Assembly: GCF_040954835.1 (NCBI RefSeq)
Contig: NC_090707.1
Span: 22,090,570-22,154,569, forward strand
Direction of reading: 5' to 3'
Origin: Lepisosteus oculatus
Taxonomy: Eukaryota; Chordata; Actinopteri; Semionotiformes; Lepisosteidae
DNA length: 64,000 bases
A program made the position numbers and the translations under genes. Below are positions 25,301 through 36,900 of this stretch, piece after piece. Position 1 is the first letter of the stretch, and each line of letters starts with the position of its first letter. The notes under the pieces were generated by a model, which ran no database searches, was not told where the DNA came from, and worked only from the letters and a program-made list of their open reading frames with translations.

Positions 25301-28300
25301 AATTAACATTTGATTAAATTTAGTTTCTTGAAAAAGGATCATAAATAGAATTACACTATTAGTATATTTGTTGCGAGGGGTGTAAAAAGTATGTTACTTG
25401 ATTAACAGTACTGTAACTTCCAAAAATAAACAAAAGTATCTTCTTGTATTGGTACTCGAGTATTAGAAAGTAAAAAGTAGCCCCTTTCTGTTTGTTACTG
25501 TGACTATTATTATTCACTATTATTTTTTTTAAAAGGGTCTCACTGCATTTGTCACATCTTAGGTTTGTGTCTATGGATCCAGTCCCAAATAGTTGTTGAC
25601 AATTTCTACAGTCTGACCATTAATTACAGGTTAGGTTGGATGGGTGTTGGATTTGGATTTTTCCAGAAATTTTCCTTTCTTTTCATTTCACTTCAAAGAA
25701 TGCTCATTACACCATTTGTTAAAATAATTTAGAATGGTTGTGAAGTGATGAAGTAGAACTACAGTACTTGGCTACAGTACTTAAGTACATTTTTTTTAGA
25801 TTGGACTTAAGTATTTTATTTTTGGGACATAAAGTATACATAAAAAGCCATTATGTAGATTTGAAAAAGTTGACTAGTGAGAACTGAGAAGTGTAGAATT
25901 TGTATTTGGAGACCAGGAATGTGTATTTGTGTAATGGGATTTGTAAGAGCAAATGTAAATACACCAGTCATTGGGAGATGATGAAATGTTTCATCAAATA
26001 CAAATATGCTTAAGAGGTGTATCTGCAAACACACAACCAAATTATTTTCATTTCATCCTGTCCTTCGGGTTTATACAAATGTGTATAATTCCCCCCCATA
26101 AGGATATGAGCAGCCAAGCCTGTACAGACTGAAAGTTACATCATTGTTAGGTTTATATTTCCTCAAAGGTATTTTGTGACGAACTGGAGAAAAAGTTTTT
26201 TTTTTCCTTATTTAATTTGGATAGCATTATTTAGTTTTTACTTTGGATATGAAGATAAAAAAAGAGATGCAAAACAAAGAAAATAACACCAAGATATTAA
26301 ATCCAAACAATGGTGTACAGTAGTGTATTTGGAAGCACAGTACAGCTAAGTAACCACACCACAGATCAGTTTACCATCTTTTTTGTTGCTTTTAAGGAAA
26401 AAAAATCATTTTGTATTTTGTGTCACATGATGCATTTTGTTCTGCATGATGTGTTTGCACAAATGATTAATGAATTAAAACAAATAATCTGTTTTGTAAA
26501 CAGACTACCTTTGGGAGTATACAGTGCCTTGCGAAAGTATTCGGCCCCCTTGAACTTTTCAACCTTTTGCCACATTTCAGGCTTCAAACATAAAGATATA
26601 AATTTTTTATTTTATGTGAAGAATCACCAACAAGTGGGACACAATTGTGAAGTGGAACGAAATCTATTGGATTTTTGAAACTTTTTTAACTAATAAAAAA
26701 ATGAAAAGTGGGGCGTGCAAAATTATTCGGCCCCTTTACTTTCAGTGCAGCAAACTCACTCCAGAAGTTCAGCGAGGATCTCTGAATGATCCAATGTTGT
26801 CCTAAATGACTGATGGTGATAAATAGAATCCACCTGTGTGTAATCAAGTCTCTGTATAAATGCACCTGCTCTGTGATAGTCTCAAGGTTCTGTTGAAAGC
26901 GCAGAGAGCATCATGAAGACCAAGGAACACACCAGGCAGGTCCGTAATAGTGTTGTGGAGAAGTTTAAAGCCGGATTTGGATACAAAAAGATTTCCCAAG
27001 CTTCAAACATCCCAAGGAGCACTGTGCAAGCGATCATCTTGAAATGGAAGGAGTATCAGACCACTGCAAATCTACCAAGACCTGGCCGTCCCTCTAAACT
27101 TTCAGCTCAGACAAGGAGAAGACTGATCAGAGATGCAGCCAAGAGGCCCATGATCACTCTGGATGAACTGCAGAGAACTACAGCTGAGGTGGGAGAGTCT
27201 GTCCATAGGACAACAATCAGTCTTACACTGCACAAATCTGGCCTTTATGGAAGAGTGGCAAGAAGAAAGCCATTTCTCAAAGATATCCATAAAAAGTCTC
27301 GTCTAAAGTTTGCCACAAGCCACCTGGGAGACACCCCAAACATGTGGAAGAATGTGCTCTGGTCAGATGAAACCAAAATCGAACTTTTTGGCCACAATGC
27401 AAAACGATATGTTTGGCGTAAAAGCAACACAGCTCATCACCCTCAACACACCATCCCCACTGTCAAACATGGTGGTGGCAGCATCATGGTTTGGGCCTGC
27501 TTTTCTTCAGCAGGGACAGGGAAGATGGTTAAAATTGAGGGGAAGATGGATGCAGCCAAATACAGGACCATTCTGGATGAAAACCTGTTGGAGTCTGCAA
27601 AAGACCTGAAACTGGGACGGAGATTTATCTTCCAACAAGACAATGATCCCAAACATACAGCAAAATCTACAAAGGAATGGTTCACAAATAAACGTATCCA
27701 GGTGTTTGAATGGCCAAGTCAAAGTCCAGACTTGAATCCAATCGAGAATCTGTGGAAAGAGCTGAAAACTGCTGTTCACAAACGCTCTCCATCCAACCTC
27801 ACTGAGCTCGAGCTGTTTTGCAAGGAAGAATGGGCAAGAATTTCAGTCTCTCGATGTGCAAAACTGATAGAGACATACCCCAAGCAACTTGCAGCTGTAA
27901 TCGCAGCAAAAGGTGACTCTACAAAGTATTAACGCAAGGGGGCCGAATAATTTTGCACGCCCCACTTTTCATTTTTTTATTAGTTAAAAAAGTTTCAAAA
28001 ATCCAATAGATTTCGTTCCACTTCACAATTGTGTCCCACTTGTTGGTGATTCTTCACATAAAATAAAAAAATTATATTTTTATGTTTGAAGCCTGAAATG
28101 TGGCAAAAGGTTGAAAAGTTCAAGGGGGCCGAATACTTTCGCAAGGCACTGTATATACCATCCGATTACAACAGACTCCTAAGTATGAAAATGTGCGCTA
28201 TGAAACAAATTAGCACTCGACAGTAGTGCCAAAAACGTTAATAAAAATATATATTACAAAATATATAACACTTCATCATGAACTAATACTGCGCTCAGTA

Positions 28301-30043
28301 TTACTCTTTTAGAAGCCTTTTTACAAAGAGTTGCGGGGATCTGCATCAAACTACACAGTCTTATTGTTGTAGTCGATACCCTGACACCTGTCTTAAAATG
28401 GCTGAATGAGATCCTTGGATTGATTAGATTCTAATAACCTAAATGAGGTCTAAATGAGCTAGATGGGCCAAATGGGTTCCTTTTATTTGTAAACTTTCTT
28501 CTATTCATTGCAAAATTAATAAAATAGGAAAGTGGATCAAAAGCCGTATGAGCATCAATCAATTAGATACACAGAATCATGTTGTGAAACAGAGAACATG
28601 AAAATGAAAGGGCAGGCCTTAAATATTCTGGCACTCCATATTCATGGGAGAAGAGATCAGGGGACATTCCACAGAAAAAAAATGAAAACCTCTACAAAGC
28701 AAAAAGCTGTCATGATTGTGTGGACAGTTTAACTTGCTCAGCCTCACAAAGTGTAAATACAACTTAATACCTTACACGTATGTCCACATAATTTACAGGT
28801 TACAATACCTAAAGCAAGAGGATACACGTCCTTTGCAAGGATATTTGACTCATTGTTTTTGCAGCCTAGCATGTCATTGGACTCTATCTAGACCATCAGG
28901 TGAATTGTGAATTGATTTTTTGTCTTTTACAAATTTGAAGTTGTTATTAAGAGAGAGAAAGGTATGCTATTCAGTTAAGTGATGTGTATTTCTAATTGCG
29001 CTACAACTGCAAACATAAAAACACAGTCCACAATTATTGATATAAGATTATGTGTTAAAATTAAATGGAAATGCACATAATTAATAATGAGAGAGGTGCG
29101 TTTATGACTCATGTGAATATTTAAAGACACCCATTTGGGCTTTCTCCTTGCATTATAAAGACGCAAGAAAACAGATTGTTTTTAACTTCTCCAGAAGATG
29201 GCGCTGTAAATCTCATAGTTGCAGAAAGATTGCAAGGCGTGGCTTGCAGCGGGCAGGTGTAATATTCTATCACATACAGTACTTTACTCACTTACAGGCT
29301 ACTTATTGACCCAGACAACGACTTGTTTTGCTATTAATTAAAATAAAACTGTAAGTGATTAAATGGTTAAAGTCACATTCAATTTAATTAATACCATATA
29401 CAGTTATTACAGAAGTAGGCCTAAGTGTTAGTTTCTAGTATCTCCTTTACCAGAAAATGAAATCCAGTCTCTCCCCCAACCTGTATATAATAATAATTAA
29501 TGGTGGGTATGTAGTACAATTAACTGAGAAATAAAACTTAAAGATGCAGAAAGAACATACAATATTTGAATTAAAATAATAAAATAGTCATATTCTGTTA
29601 AATTTGATAGAATTGTTACAATAGGTATATTATAAATATATAGTAAATTAAGGTATCATTAATACACATTCAAATACCACAGTTTCAGTTTTTATGATAA
29701 TGTTCCATTAATTATATTATAAACTTTGAATAAAGATTGTGTGATAGTCAAATTAATTCAACATCTGTACTGAGTGCATACTGACCTTCTCGATGAAACC
29801 GGCGAATTTGTCGTTTAACCCTTTGATATCATCCTTTTCCTTGTTTTTAATCTGATGGACCTGTGGGTCTATCTCAGAGCTGGGGGAATTCAACAGATGA
29901 GCTGAATTCGATCGATTAATCGTAGGATATCCACCTCGGAGTGAGAACTGTGAATTCGCCCGGGGCGCGTTTGCTCTACTTGTAGGGGTGTAAGACTGGC
30001 TACTGAATGACCTCGCACTGTAGGGTCTACTGCTGTAAGCCAT
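13343..30043 (-). CDS. Type II keratin, krt8-like (439 aa, 9 coding exons)
   Basis: Basic-type keratin that pairs with type I keratin to form cytoplasmic intermediate filaments. Exons, in order: 30043-29786, 21824-21616, 20717-20657, 20081-19986, 19777-19613, 18897-18772, 17582-17362, 16155-16115, 13485-13343. Middle exon sizes (209, 61, 96, 165, 126, 221 bp) are the standard type II keratin sizes, all with GT/AG borders and intact phase. The head is residues 1-68 and Ser/Tyr-rich ([15 protein letters not shown]). The rod is about 69-378, starting at [15 protein letters not shown] and ending at [14 protein letters not shown]. The tail is 60 aa: Gln/Pro-rich, then [10 protein letters not shown], and ends EKPQY. 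There are no glycine loops as in epidermal keratins, so it is of the simple-epithelial type. Intron 1 is about 8 kb and holds a Tc1 element. The gene is divergent from the type I gene. It could be krt8-like or of the thread-keratin alpha lineage; the sequence alone does not settle this. Confidence 0.9.
15238..15452 (-). repeat. SINE-like repeat, family A, reverse copy
   Basis: The reverse complement carries the family A text: a tRNA-like start 'gtggttcagtggttagcatt', then 'tgtacattctcctcatgtta' and 'actgtgggag' in reverse sense. It lies in the type II keratin intron between coding exons 8 and 9. Confidence 0.65.
17821..17972 (+). repeat. Short fish repeat with (ATT)n tail, copy 1
   Basis: 'atccaggtggatgctgcaca' is followed by 'ggggagtccccattacctgt', 'aagcgctttgagtgg' and 'gcgctatataagtgtaa', then a pure (ATT)n run at about 17,931-17,972. 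The same unit recurs at 19,078-19,353. The conserved 3' end plus a microsatellite tail is typical of a LINE-mobilised SINE. It sits in a type II keratin intron. Confidence 0.65.
18412..18545. mobile_element. Inverted dimer of Penelope-like tails
   Basis: The left half is the tail in reverse ('aggtttattccatgctgaaa') and the right half is the tail forward ('aaacgttgtgtttc', 'ttcttctctttttagca'). The two arms can fold back on each other. The same head-to-head layout occurs at 20,546-20,640 and 43,682-43,800. Confidence 0.6.
19078..19353 (+). repeat. Short fish repeat with (ATT)n tail, copy 2 (longer)
   Basis: A longer copy of the unit at 17,821. It also contains the upstream text 'gctgatgtgtggtgagcgtt' and 'atggctgccgtcgcatcatc'. 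It ends in about 80 bp of (ATT)n with two short AAT interruptions. It lies between keratin coding exons 5 and 6. Confidence 0.65.
20546..20640. mobile_element. Diverged inverted dimer of Penelope-like tails
   Basis: 'gtaaaggttaattccacttt' is the reversed tail. It is followed by 'gaaggcggctcaacagctaa' and a forward tail 'cttttcagtgtggaatcgac'. The right arm ends about 16 bases before the donor side of keratin exon 3 at 20,657. Confidence 0.5.
23480..23730 (-). repeat. tRNA-derived SINE, reverse copy
   Basis: On the minus strand the element starts with a tRNA-like head (TAGCTCTATTGGTAGAACATG, A-box-like). It continues through 'ggaagaaaggcctggcagtc' and ends with 'ggttgccatgagtcgatacc'. The 3' module with 'actcatggcaaccctatgga' is shared by SINEs of many vertebrates. 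The end abuts a short (GTG)n run. It lies in intron 1 of the type II keratin. Confidence 0.6.
24803..24893 (+). mobile_element. Penelope-like tail unit, diverged
   Basis: 'ccctgaagaaggctccacag' starts the unit, followed by a degraded 'tgaaatgctacgtttcctgt' and 'cacctattatgagctttttg'. It corresponds to the 101-bp unit at 42,851-42,951. Confidence 0.55.
26522..26734 (+). repeat. Left terminal inverted repeat of the Tc1 element
   Basis: The outer end CAGTGCCTTGCGAAAG and inner end 'aattattcggcccc' mirror the right repeat at 27,939-28,151. Confidence 0.93.
26913..27932 (+). CDS. Tc1-family transposase, intact DD34E
   Basis: Cut-and-paste transposase of 339 aa, the usual Tc1 length, acting on the flanking inverted repeats. 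The N-terminal paired-like DNA-binding region (residues about 1-110) has two helix-turn-helix units, with GRP-type linker PGRPSK near 57-62. The catalytic domain carries the DD34E triad as D152 (in WSDETK), D243 (in QQDNDPKH) and E278 (in [11 protein letters not shown]), with 34 residues between the second D and E. The glycine-rich box [11 protein letters not shown] is at 187-197. There are no stops or frameshifts, so the protein could be functional. The start ATG (26,913) follows the left repeat by about 180 bp. Other open frames over this stretch are shadows. Confidence 0.95.
   Translation: MKTKEHTRQVRNSVVEKFKAGFGYKKISQASNIPRSTVQAIILKWKEYQTTANLPRPGRPSKLSAQTRRRLIRDAAKRPMITLDELQRTTAEVGESVHRTTISLTLHKSGLYGRVARRKPFLKDIHKKSRLKFATSHLGDTPNMWKNVLWSDETKIELFGHNAKRYVWRKSNTAHHPQHTIPTVKHGGGSIMVWACFSSAGTGKMVKIEGKMDAAKYRTILDENLLESAKDLKLGRRFIFQQDNDPKHTAKSTKEWFTNKRIQVFEWPSQSPDLNPIENLWKELKTAVHKRSPSNLTELELFCKEEWARISVSRCAKLIETYPKQLAAVIAAKGDSTKY
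27939..28151 (-). repeat. Right terminal inverted repeat of the Tc1 element
   Basis: Reverse complement of 26,522-26,734 with about two mismatches. It is followed by the TA target dinucleotide at 28,152-28,153. Confidence 0.93.
28154..29785. other. Type II keratin intron 1, nothing further recognised
   Basis: AT-rich intron sequence between the Tc1 element and coding exon 1. No exon, RNA gene or nameable repeat was seen. Confidence 0.45.
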
Positions 30044-30972
30044 CTCGTGTTACTCTTTCTGCTCGGCTAATACTTAAAGGCTGAGGGATAGAGCAGCTAT
30101 AATTTCACAGAAACGGCAACCCACCTACTTAAGAAAGGTAATGAGGAACCTCCTCTCATGAATTATTTACTTTCTGAAGTTCCGCCCTTCAGGTGGCAGT
30201 CGCATTAGCCCGCACCCGTCCCTTCTCTTTTGCTATTGACCAGTTCTACAGAATGTACTGTACCACTCCTTAAGAGCAATTGGTTACTGAAGTGCTCCAA
30301 CGGATCAGATGTGCTAGATCTTTGCGTTTCCTCTTAGATATAAATTATTGTTATCGATATCAATTATTTCCACTGTTAACATTTACGTTTTAAACCAAAC
30401 AGAATATCAAACAACAAGAAACGACTATTTTGCTTACGGTATATTGCAGTTTAACAAATTTTCTAAAATCTGATCTTGATAGGCAATGTTACAAACGAAC
30501 GATACTGGGACTCTTGTATTCGTTGTACTCTTTTAGTCGTTGCAAAAAAAAAATCTAGGGGAATTAAAATGCAAAAATATAAACTTGAAACTTTTTATAC
30601 GACTACTAACATGTTTATAATTCCAAATGTAAATATGAGCTGCTGTAATATAAAAATGCATTTTCTTTTCTTAACCAAAGCCACAATTTCGTTGGATTAG
30701 CTTTCTGAATTTACCAATTTGGTTTAGGCAAAGAGTTTCTTAATGGTTACCTAAAACTGACCGGGCACAACCTTTAGGGGCGTCGACTTGCCTCTTCCTT
30801 TTGTTGTCCGACGAGATACGCATCATGATGAGGTAAAGAACGGTATAAATGCAATGCCCCTGCACCTTTACTTCTCCATACCTGTGCAGGTGACAGAGTG
30901 GGAGCGACAGAGGTACCTTCGCATCAGCAGACGTTTTACCTTAACTTCTTTCACTTTGATTTATGATTCAGT
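30044..30972. promoter_or_regulatory. Shared divergent promoter region of the keratin pair
   Basis: Only 929 bp separate the two start codons, and the genes point away from each other. The stretch holds both 5' UTRs and both core promoters. On the type I side a clear TATA box lies at 30,844. On the minus strand only weak AT-rich candidates occur at a suitable distance (for example the CTTAAGTA area near 30,130). A GC box (CCGCCC) lies near 30,181. The layout implies coordinated expression of the two filament partners. Confidence 0.6.
30844..30850 (+). promoter_or_regulatory. TATA box of the type I keratin gene
   Basis: TATAAAT lies 129 bases before the ATG at 30,973. Transcription would start near 30,875, giving a leader of about 100 bases. 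No better TATA is seen nearer the ATG. Confidence 0.65.
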
Positions 30973-33900
30973 ATGTCTTTTGTCATGAAGTCCGCAGTCA
31001 GCCCCCGGAATTTTTCCAGTTTAAGCGGCTCTGAGGCGGCAGTACAAAGAGGCCTTCGCTCCAGCGCCGGCAGCATGTTCGGGGGAGCTGGAGGACTGGG
31101 TTCTCAAATCTCGGTGTCCAGCATTAAGGTGCTTTCCAATAACTTGCGCTCCCATTTTGATATTAACGCCGGGGCTGCCGCTCTTGGCCTCAATAATGAA
31201 AAGGAAACCATGCAAGGTCTAAACGACCGTTTGGCTGGGTACTTGGGCAGGGTGCGAAAACTAGAAGAAGCCAACCAAAAGCTGGAAGATCAAATCAAAG
31301 ACGTGATGTTGAAGAGGGGGAACACCCAAAAAGACTGGAGTGCCTATGAGAAACCGCTGGCCGATCTCAAGAAACAGGTAGTTACACATAGCTTCGATTC
31401 TTCTTTGATCAGAACATTTTCAAAGTCAGTATTGATTCAGTAATTGACGTGATTACAAAGAAAACAAACTTAGAAATTTCTTTTTTTAAGGAAGTTGGGC
31501 TTTAACCACACCCAGATAAAATGCTAACTTCTGTATAGAAGAGGAATTAACTGTCTTTTCAAAAGGAACTGTTTCTTGAAATACTACATCATCCATAATG
31601 GATTGTGGATGTGCATTTTGAACCTGGGGCTATTGTTTTGACCTTCAAAGAACATAGACAATAACTATAAAAATAAATTTGAGTTTCAGCGTTAGCAAAA
31701 TATTAGGTTTATAATAAGGTCACTATTGTAGTATGGCAGTAGATGAATAGGAATAAAAAACGCTGGAAGGTGATAACGTATTGATAACGTCCGCTCTGAA
31801 ATTAACTGTAATATTGTTAATCAAATTGATGTATCGGAAAGAAAGTTGTTAACATCACTACCTCTCTACATTTGTAAATTAAATACTCATTGACTTCTTT
31901 TTTGCAGATCAGCGATATGACTTTGGAGAATGCCAGACTCATACTGCAAATTGACAACGCCAGGCTGGCTGCTGACGACTTTAAAGTCAAGTGAGTCATA
32001 GGTTATTAAATAATTACTTTAAAATGTATATAATACATACATATATTTGTTAAGGGAAACTGATGCATTTAGGATCTGAGTTCTGTGAATGTTAATTTAC
32101 AAACACAAATGTTTAATGATGTACTGAATTTGTTTTCTGTAAATGTGCCATATAAACCAAGCAGTATTTGCTTGATTTAGTGAAGGTGTTCCGGACTTAA
32201 AATATTGCAGTAATCCCATTCACAAGGATATAACTGGATAGGAACAGTTTTCCTCTCTTTTAATTCATGCCTGAAAAAAATAAAATCAATAAACTAAAAA
32301 TAGAAATAAAACCAGTAAGCTCAAACTGTAATTACAAAATAATTAACCTAATCAAAATCCCTAATACCTAATAAAAAGACCTAATCGGTCTCAGGATCTT
32401 ATTGAAAATGTTTTGTGCCCACAAGAGGGCAGTATGTCTGTTCAGGCCAGCGTGTCTGCTTTTGGTGGTATTGTTGTATAGATAACCCTCATATATATAT
32501 GAGTAACCCATGCAGTTAAAAGCATAAAGTTTATGCAGGGTTACATATCAGGAATTGGTTAAAACGTAAGAAAATACAAACTGAAAAAAAGTTCCAAATA
32601 CTCCTTTAAATAACACAATTTTATATGCTCACATAAGCCTGTGGTGTAAGGTTTCCTTAACTTTATAGGAAGGAAAGCCAATCATACATAGGGACAATTT
32701 GGAGGCCACAGTAAAGGCTGAGGCGGGGGGGGGGGTAATTTGGACCGGACACTGGGATAACTCTCTACTCTTATTGAGAAATGCCCAGAGATCTTTAATG
32801 ACCATCGAGAGTCAGGACCTCGGTTTAACGTCTCATCTGAAAGACGGTGCCCACTACAGTATGCCACTATACCGGGGCATTAGGACCCACACAGACTGCA
32901 GGGTGGGAACCCCGCACTGGTCCCACTAACACCACTTCCAGCAGCAACCATAGCTTCCCAGGAGGACTCCCATCCAGGTACTGACCAGGATCAACCCTGC
33001 TTAGCCTCAGTGGGTAGCCAGTTGAGAGCTGCAGGGTGATATGGGTGCTGGCTCCTCCCATTATACACAGACATTTTCTTTTAACCCAATCCAGTGTTCC
33101 CACGAACCTAAGGAATTTGAGATATTGAGACACTTTGTTTATGACTGTATCATTATATTCAGACCACTGTTTAATGCAGCCCTTCCACTGCTGCTACATT
33201 TACTAAATGCTCCCTCTGCAGGTGGGAAGCAGAGCTGGCCATGCGCCAGGGTGTGGAGCAAGACATCAGTGGCCTTCGTAAGATCATTGATGACACCAAC
33301 ATGGGTCGCATGCAGTTGGAGAGTCAGATCGAATCCCTGAAGGAGGAGCTGGCTTTCCTTAAAAAGAACCACGAGGAGGTAATGTCAGTCTGAAACGATT
33401 CAGAAAAATATAAAATTGAGAATTCTTTCTGTTACCTTTACTCAACGTGTTAAAGAACTCCAACTGGCTTGTACTCTGTTATGTTGCCAGATTACATCTG
33501 ATTTTTTAATTTTGCCTGAAGATACGGTCTTAATTTTAAAATCCAAAAACAGAGATATTTAAATCACTAGGGTCAGGTAACATGCAGAGCTTGGGCAGGT
33601 GAGGGCTGACACAGCTGGAGATTTTACTATCCGAATCTAAATTCAAGTCCTCATTCTTTTGTCGTGAATTTATCACTGTTACAATACACCTTCTTTCAGC
33701 CCCATTAATAAACTGTTTTATTCTGTGGGATTTAATTGTTTCAGGGTAAAAGGTTAGAAGTAGTAGTTATTCATTCTTAAAGGTGGGACTTCAGGATTCT
33801 AATGCTGTTTAATTTTGCATTGCAGAAAATAAAATCCAACGCATATAATAAAACGTTTTCCTTTAATAAACAGTTATTCTTGCTGAGGAAGTAATACCCT

Positions 33901-36900
33901 CGAGTGCTTGCCAATTCTCACTTGTTGTTATGCGCTTCTCTCAGGAAGTGGCTGCCATTCAAGCCCAGATTAATGACTCCAGTGTCTCAGTGGAGATGGA
34001 CACTCCCAAAGGACCAGACCTCAATGAAACCATTAACCAGATTCGCAAAGAGTATGAGAAAGCTGTTCAGAAGAACCAGGGGGACACTGAAGCCTGGTAT
34101 CAGAGCAAGGTACAGACTCTGTGCCTGTGAGCTTTCTTGGGCTTTAGACAATAATATTTCTGTTCACCTTTCTTTCATTGACTTTATAGCAGTTGCTGAA
34201 GAATATTTATCCACCGACTGAGTTGCAAATCTGAAATAGAATTCTAATTCTACAGACTTTTCATTTTCAGAATTTAAGGCTAGTGTTCTTTCAGATTTAA
34301 TCTTTCATATATGCTTTAATTAAAATTACACTTTTCTTTCTAAAGTGTTCAAGCCAGATAGCTGGTTCAGTAGTTTTTGAAATAGTAAACCAATTTATAA
34401 CTATAGTATAAGTAAATATTTAACATGTACCATAAACATTTCACTTTTAAATAATTCAGAGTTAATAGTATGACAGAGTACAGCAGATATTAAAAAAGAT
34501 GAAAGCTTCAAGCTTACTCACTTAGCTAATCTGTGAAGACATGTTTACAGTGCTAATTAGATAATGTGAGGTCACAGAACGAAGTTAGAGAATCTTATCT
34601 CGAGGAAAAGATACTTTGGAAACTAGAAGGATTGAGAAGGAATGCAAATGTAATTGTTTGGTGAAACTGTTTTAATAGTTTGATGGCCTGTCAGCTGAAG
34701 TAAACCAGAACACAGAGGCTCTGCAGGCTGGGAAGTCTGAATTAAATGACCTCCGTCGGCAGAGACAAACCTTGGAGATTGATCTTCAGGGTCTCCACAA
34801 CATGGTAAGCACCTTGGGTTTTACATAGTTCTTCAGACAAGAATGCTGTTGCATCCAACCCAGTGACTTTCTTGCCAGCTGATTTTTTTTTGTCAGTCTT
34901 TCAGGAATTGCTGCTGCATTACTTATGAGTGAAGACCAATGCAGAAACATACTTCTTTTTGCAAAACATTTTTCAGGATCCCCTTCAGTTTATTGTGGAT
35001 AATGATCTGTCCCTCATCCTGCAGAATCGCTCCCTGGAAGACACCCTACGGGACACGGAGAATAGCTATGCCAATGACATGAACCGACTGAACCAGATCA
35101 TCTTGCAACTAGAGGCAGAGCTGGGGCAGGTGAGGGCTGACATGGAGCGTCAGGCCAATGAGTACACTGTGCTGCTCAACATGAAGATGCAGCTGGAGGC
35201 TGAGATTGACACTTACCACCGCCTCCTGGAGGGGGAAGATGGCAGGTGAGACATGTTCTATTTTTTACCTTTGGTGTTCATTTACATGAAGCACAGTCTC
35301 TTTCAGGATTATAGGCATTTGTGACTGCAGAATTGCCACCCTGTAGCATTTTTGGAGCCCAGGCAAGACGTGACGTGATCAGTACAGAGATTGAAGACCA
35401 CTTTGGACAACCTTGTTTTTGTTATGAGTGGTGTTGGGAGAACTGTTCTGTCCAAACCAATGCTGCGCTACGGTAACATAACACTGTGACTAAAGGAGGT
35501 ACCATTCTTCAGATATGCACTGTATAGCTCTTTTCATCCCAAAGGATCCCAAAGTTCTTTGCACATAGGAGGGGAAGTACATTATCCATTACTGGTCTGC
35601 ATCAGTCACTATGCCCAGCATACCCACTACACAGTGGAGGAGTGAGAATTTATTGGTGCATGTTGATATGCATAACTGCACTGACCTAGAAAGCCAAGAA
35701 CATGTTTTTCGTCATGGGAACAATATAATTGTCAGGGGTTGTTTCAACTCTAATCTGTTTTTCATATCTTTTTTTCTTATAATTGTCATTCTAACTGCCT
35801 GTTTAGGAATACAGCCAACAAGGAACCCATCGTAAATCTATTTTCTTGAATTCCTTACATTCTGTTCTACTTAACTTAATGTTGGTGTAGCAACATACCA
35901 CTTACTGGTAGAGCACACATATACAGTATTACCATGTTATGTTTTATGTATATCTTCTCATTTAATAAGATCATATTATTAATGCACCAGTTCTCTCTTC
36001 CATATCATATTATTCCCTTTGGACACTTGGACACACAATGTTAAATTCTATCGAGGCTACAGGAATGCTGAATTTGGGCTTCAAGAAGAGTTCTATCATT
36101 ACGGCAGTAATAATGTTTCATGGTGCCCTATTTGTTTTCCTGACTTGCTTTCTCTCAAGTGATCTTATCCACCATTCCTCTGTCCAGACACCATATTTTC
36201 GGAAGGTAGTGGGTTGAAATACCTGGTATGATACTCTTGTTTTACTCTAGTACTTCTTTCAGATTGCTTCAGTTAAATACCCTGCAGTTTAAGTGGGTAA
36301 CTTTCCAGGTCACCATTGTAAATGAGAATTTGTTTCCAATTAACTTAGCAGGTTAAAGAAATGCATATTTAAAACTATACTTAAATATTGAAGGACACTT
36401 GGAAGACTTGGTTTTAGTAACCCAGAATTCATTCCAATCTCAACACTTTTGTGAGTCAGTTTGTAAAAATACTATTAATACAACCATAGTGCAAAAACAT
36501 TATCTGATGGCAAACTAGCAGAGGTTTTAAAACAGGAAGTTATTTTTCTGTAACAAATGTTTGGAAATCTGATAAATCTATGACCGAAATATGTACCCAA
36601 ACATTACTGTGACTTTTCTTATTTGCATCCAGTTTTCAAGAACTGTGAGATTGTCTAAGAGATAATCCTTCCAGTGAAGTGTTTTGAATTCAGCTTCATG
36701 TTTAACCAACTATAAAGAGCACGCTCTGTATTCCTAATATGGAAATTAAGAGAAAATATTAAAAAGATTTGACTCTGCTTAGAATATTTCATAAATGTTG
36801 CATCTGGAAAAATACAAAGTGTGCTATGATTCGCAAATCCACAAAATGTCTTCTTGTATTTTCCTTTATCTTTTTTTTTATTCTGCAGAGTTGATTTAGA

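Larger units (their letters stand above)
26522..28151 (+). mobile_element. Complete Tc1/mariner transposon
   Basis: The element is 1,630 bp, flanked on both sides by TA, the Tc1 target site. The terminal inverted repeats are about 213 bp each (26,522-26,734 and 27,939-28,151), starting CAGTGCCTTGCGAAAG. They differ at only about two visible positions, both in the A/T run near base 75. It encodes one uninterrupted transposase. The near-identity of the long repeats and the intact frame show a recent insertion. It lies in intron 1 of the type II keratin, in the opposite orientation to that gene. Confidence 0.95.

Noticed and set aside
27102-27779. Several minus-strand open frames of 60-90 aa
   Set aside because: They are shadows of the Tc1 transposase on the opposite strand.
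32956-33040. Possible 5S rRNA gene on the minus strand
   Set aside because: Only the internal part is 5S-like; the 5' half and the 3' end are replaced by SINE body, so it is a SINE.
34974-35024. Earlier acceptors (tttttcag at about 34,975) for the type I keratin 221-bp exon
   Set aside because: Use of the acceptor at 35,024 gives the exact 221-bp standard exon and continuous rod sequence; the earlier ones would add unrelated residues.
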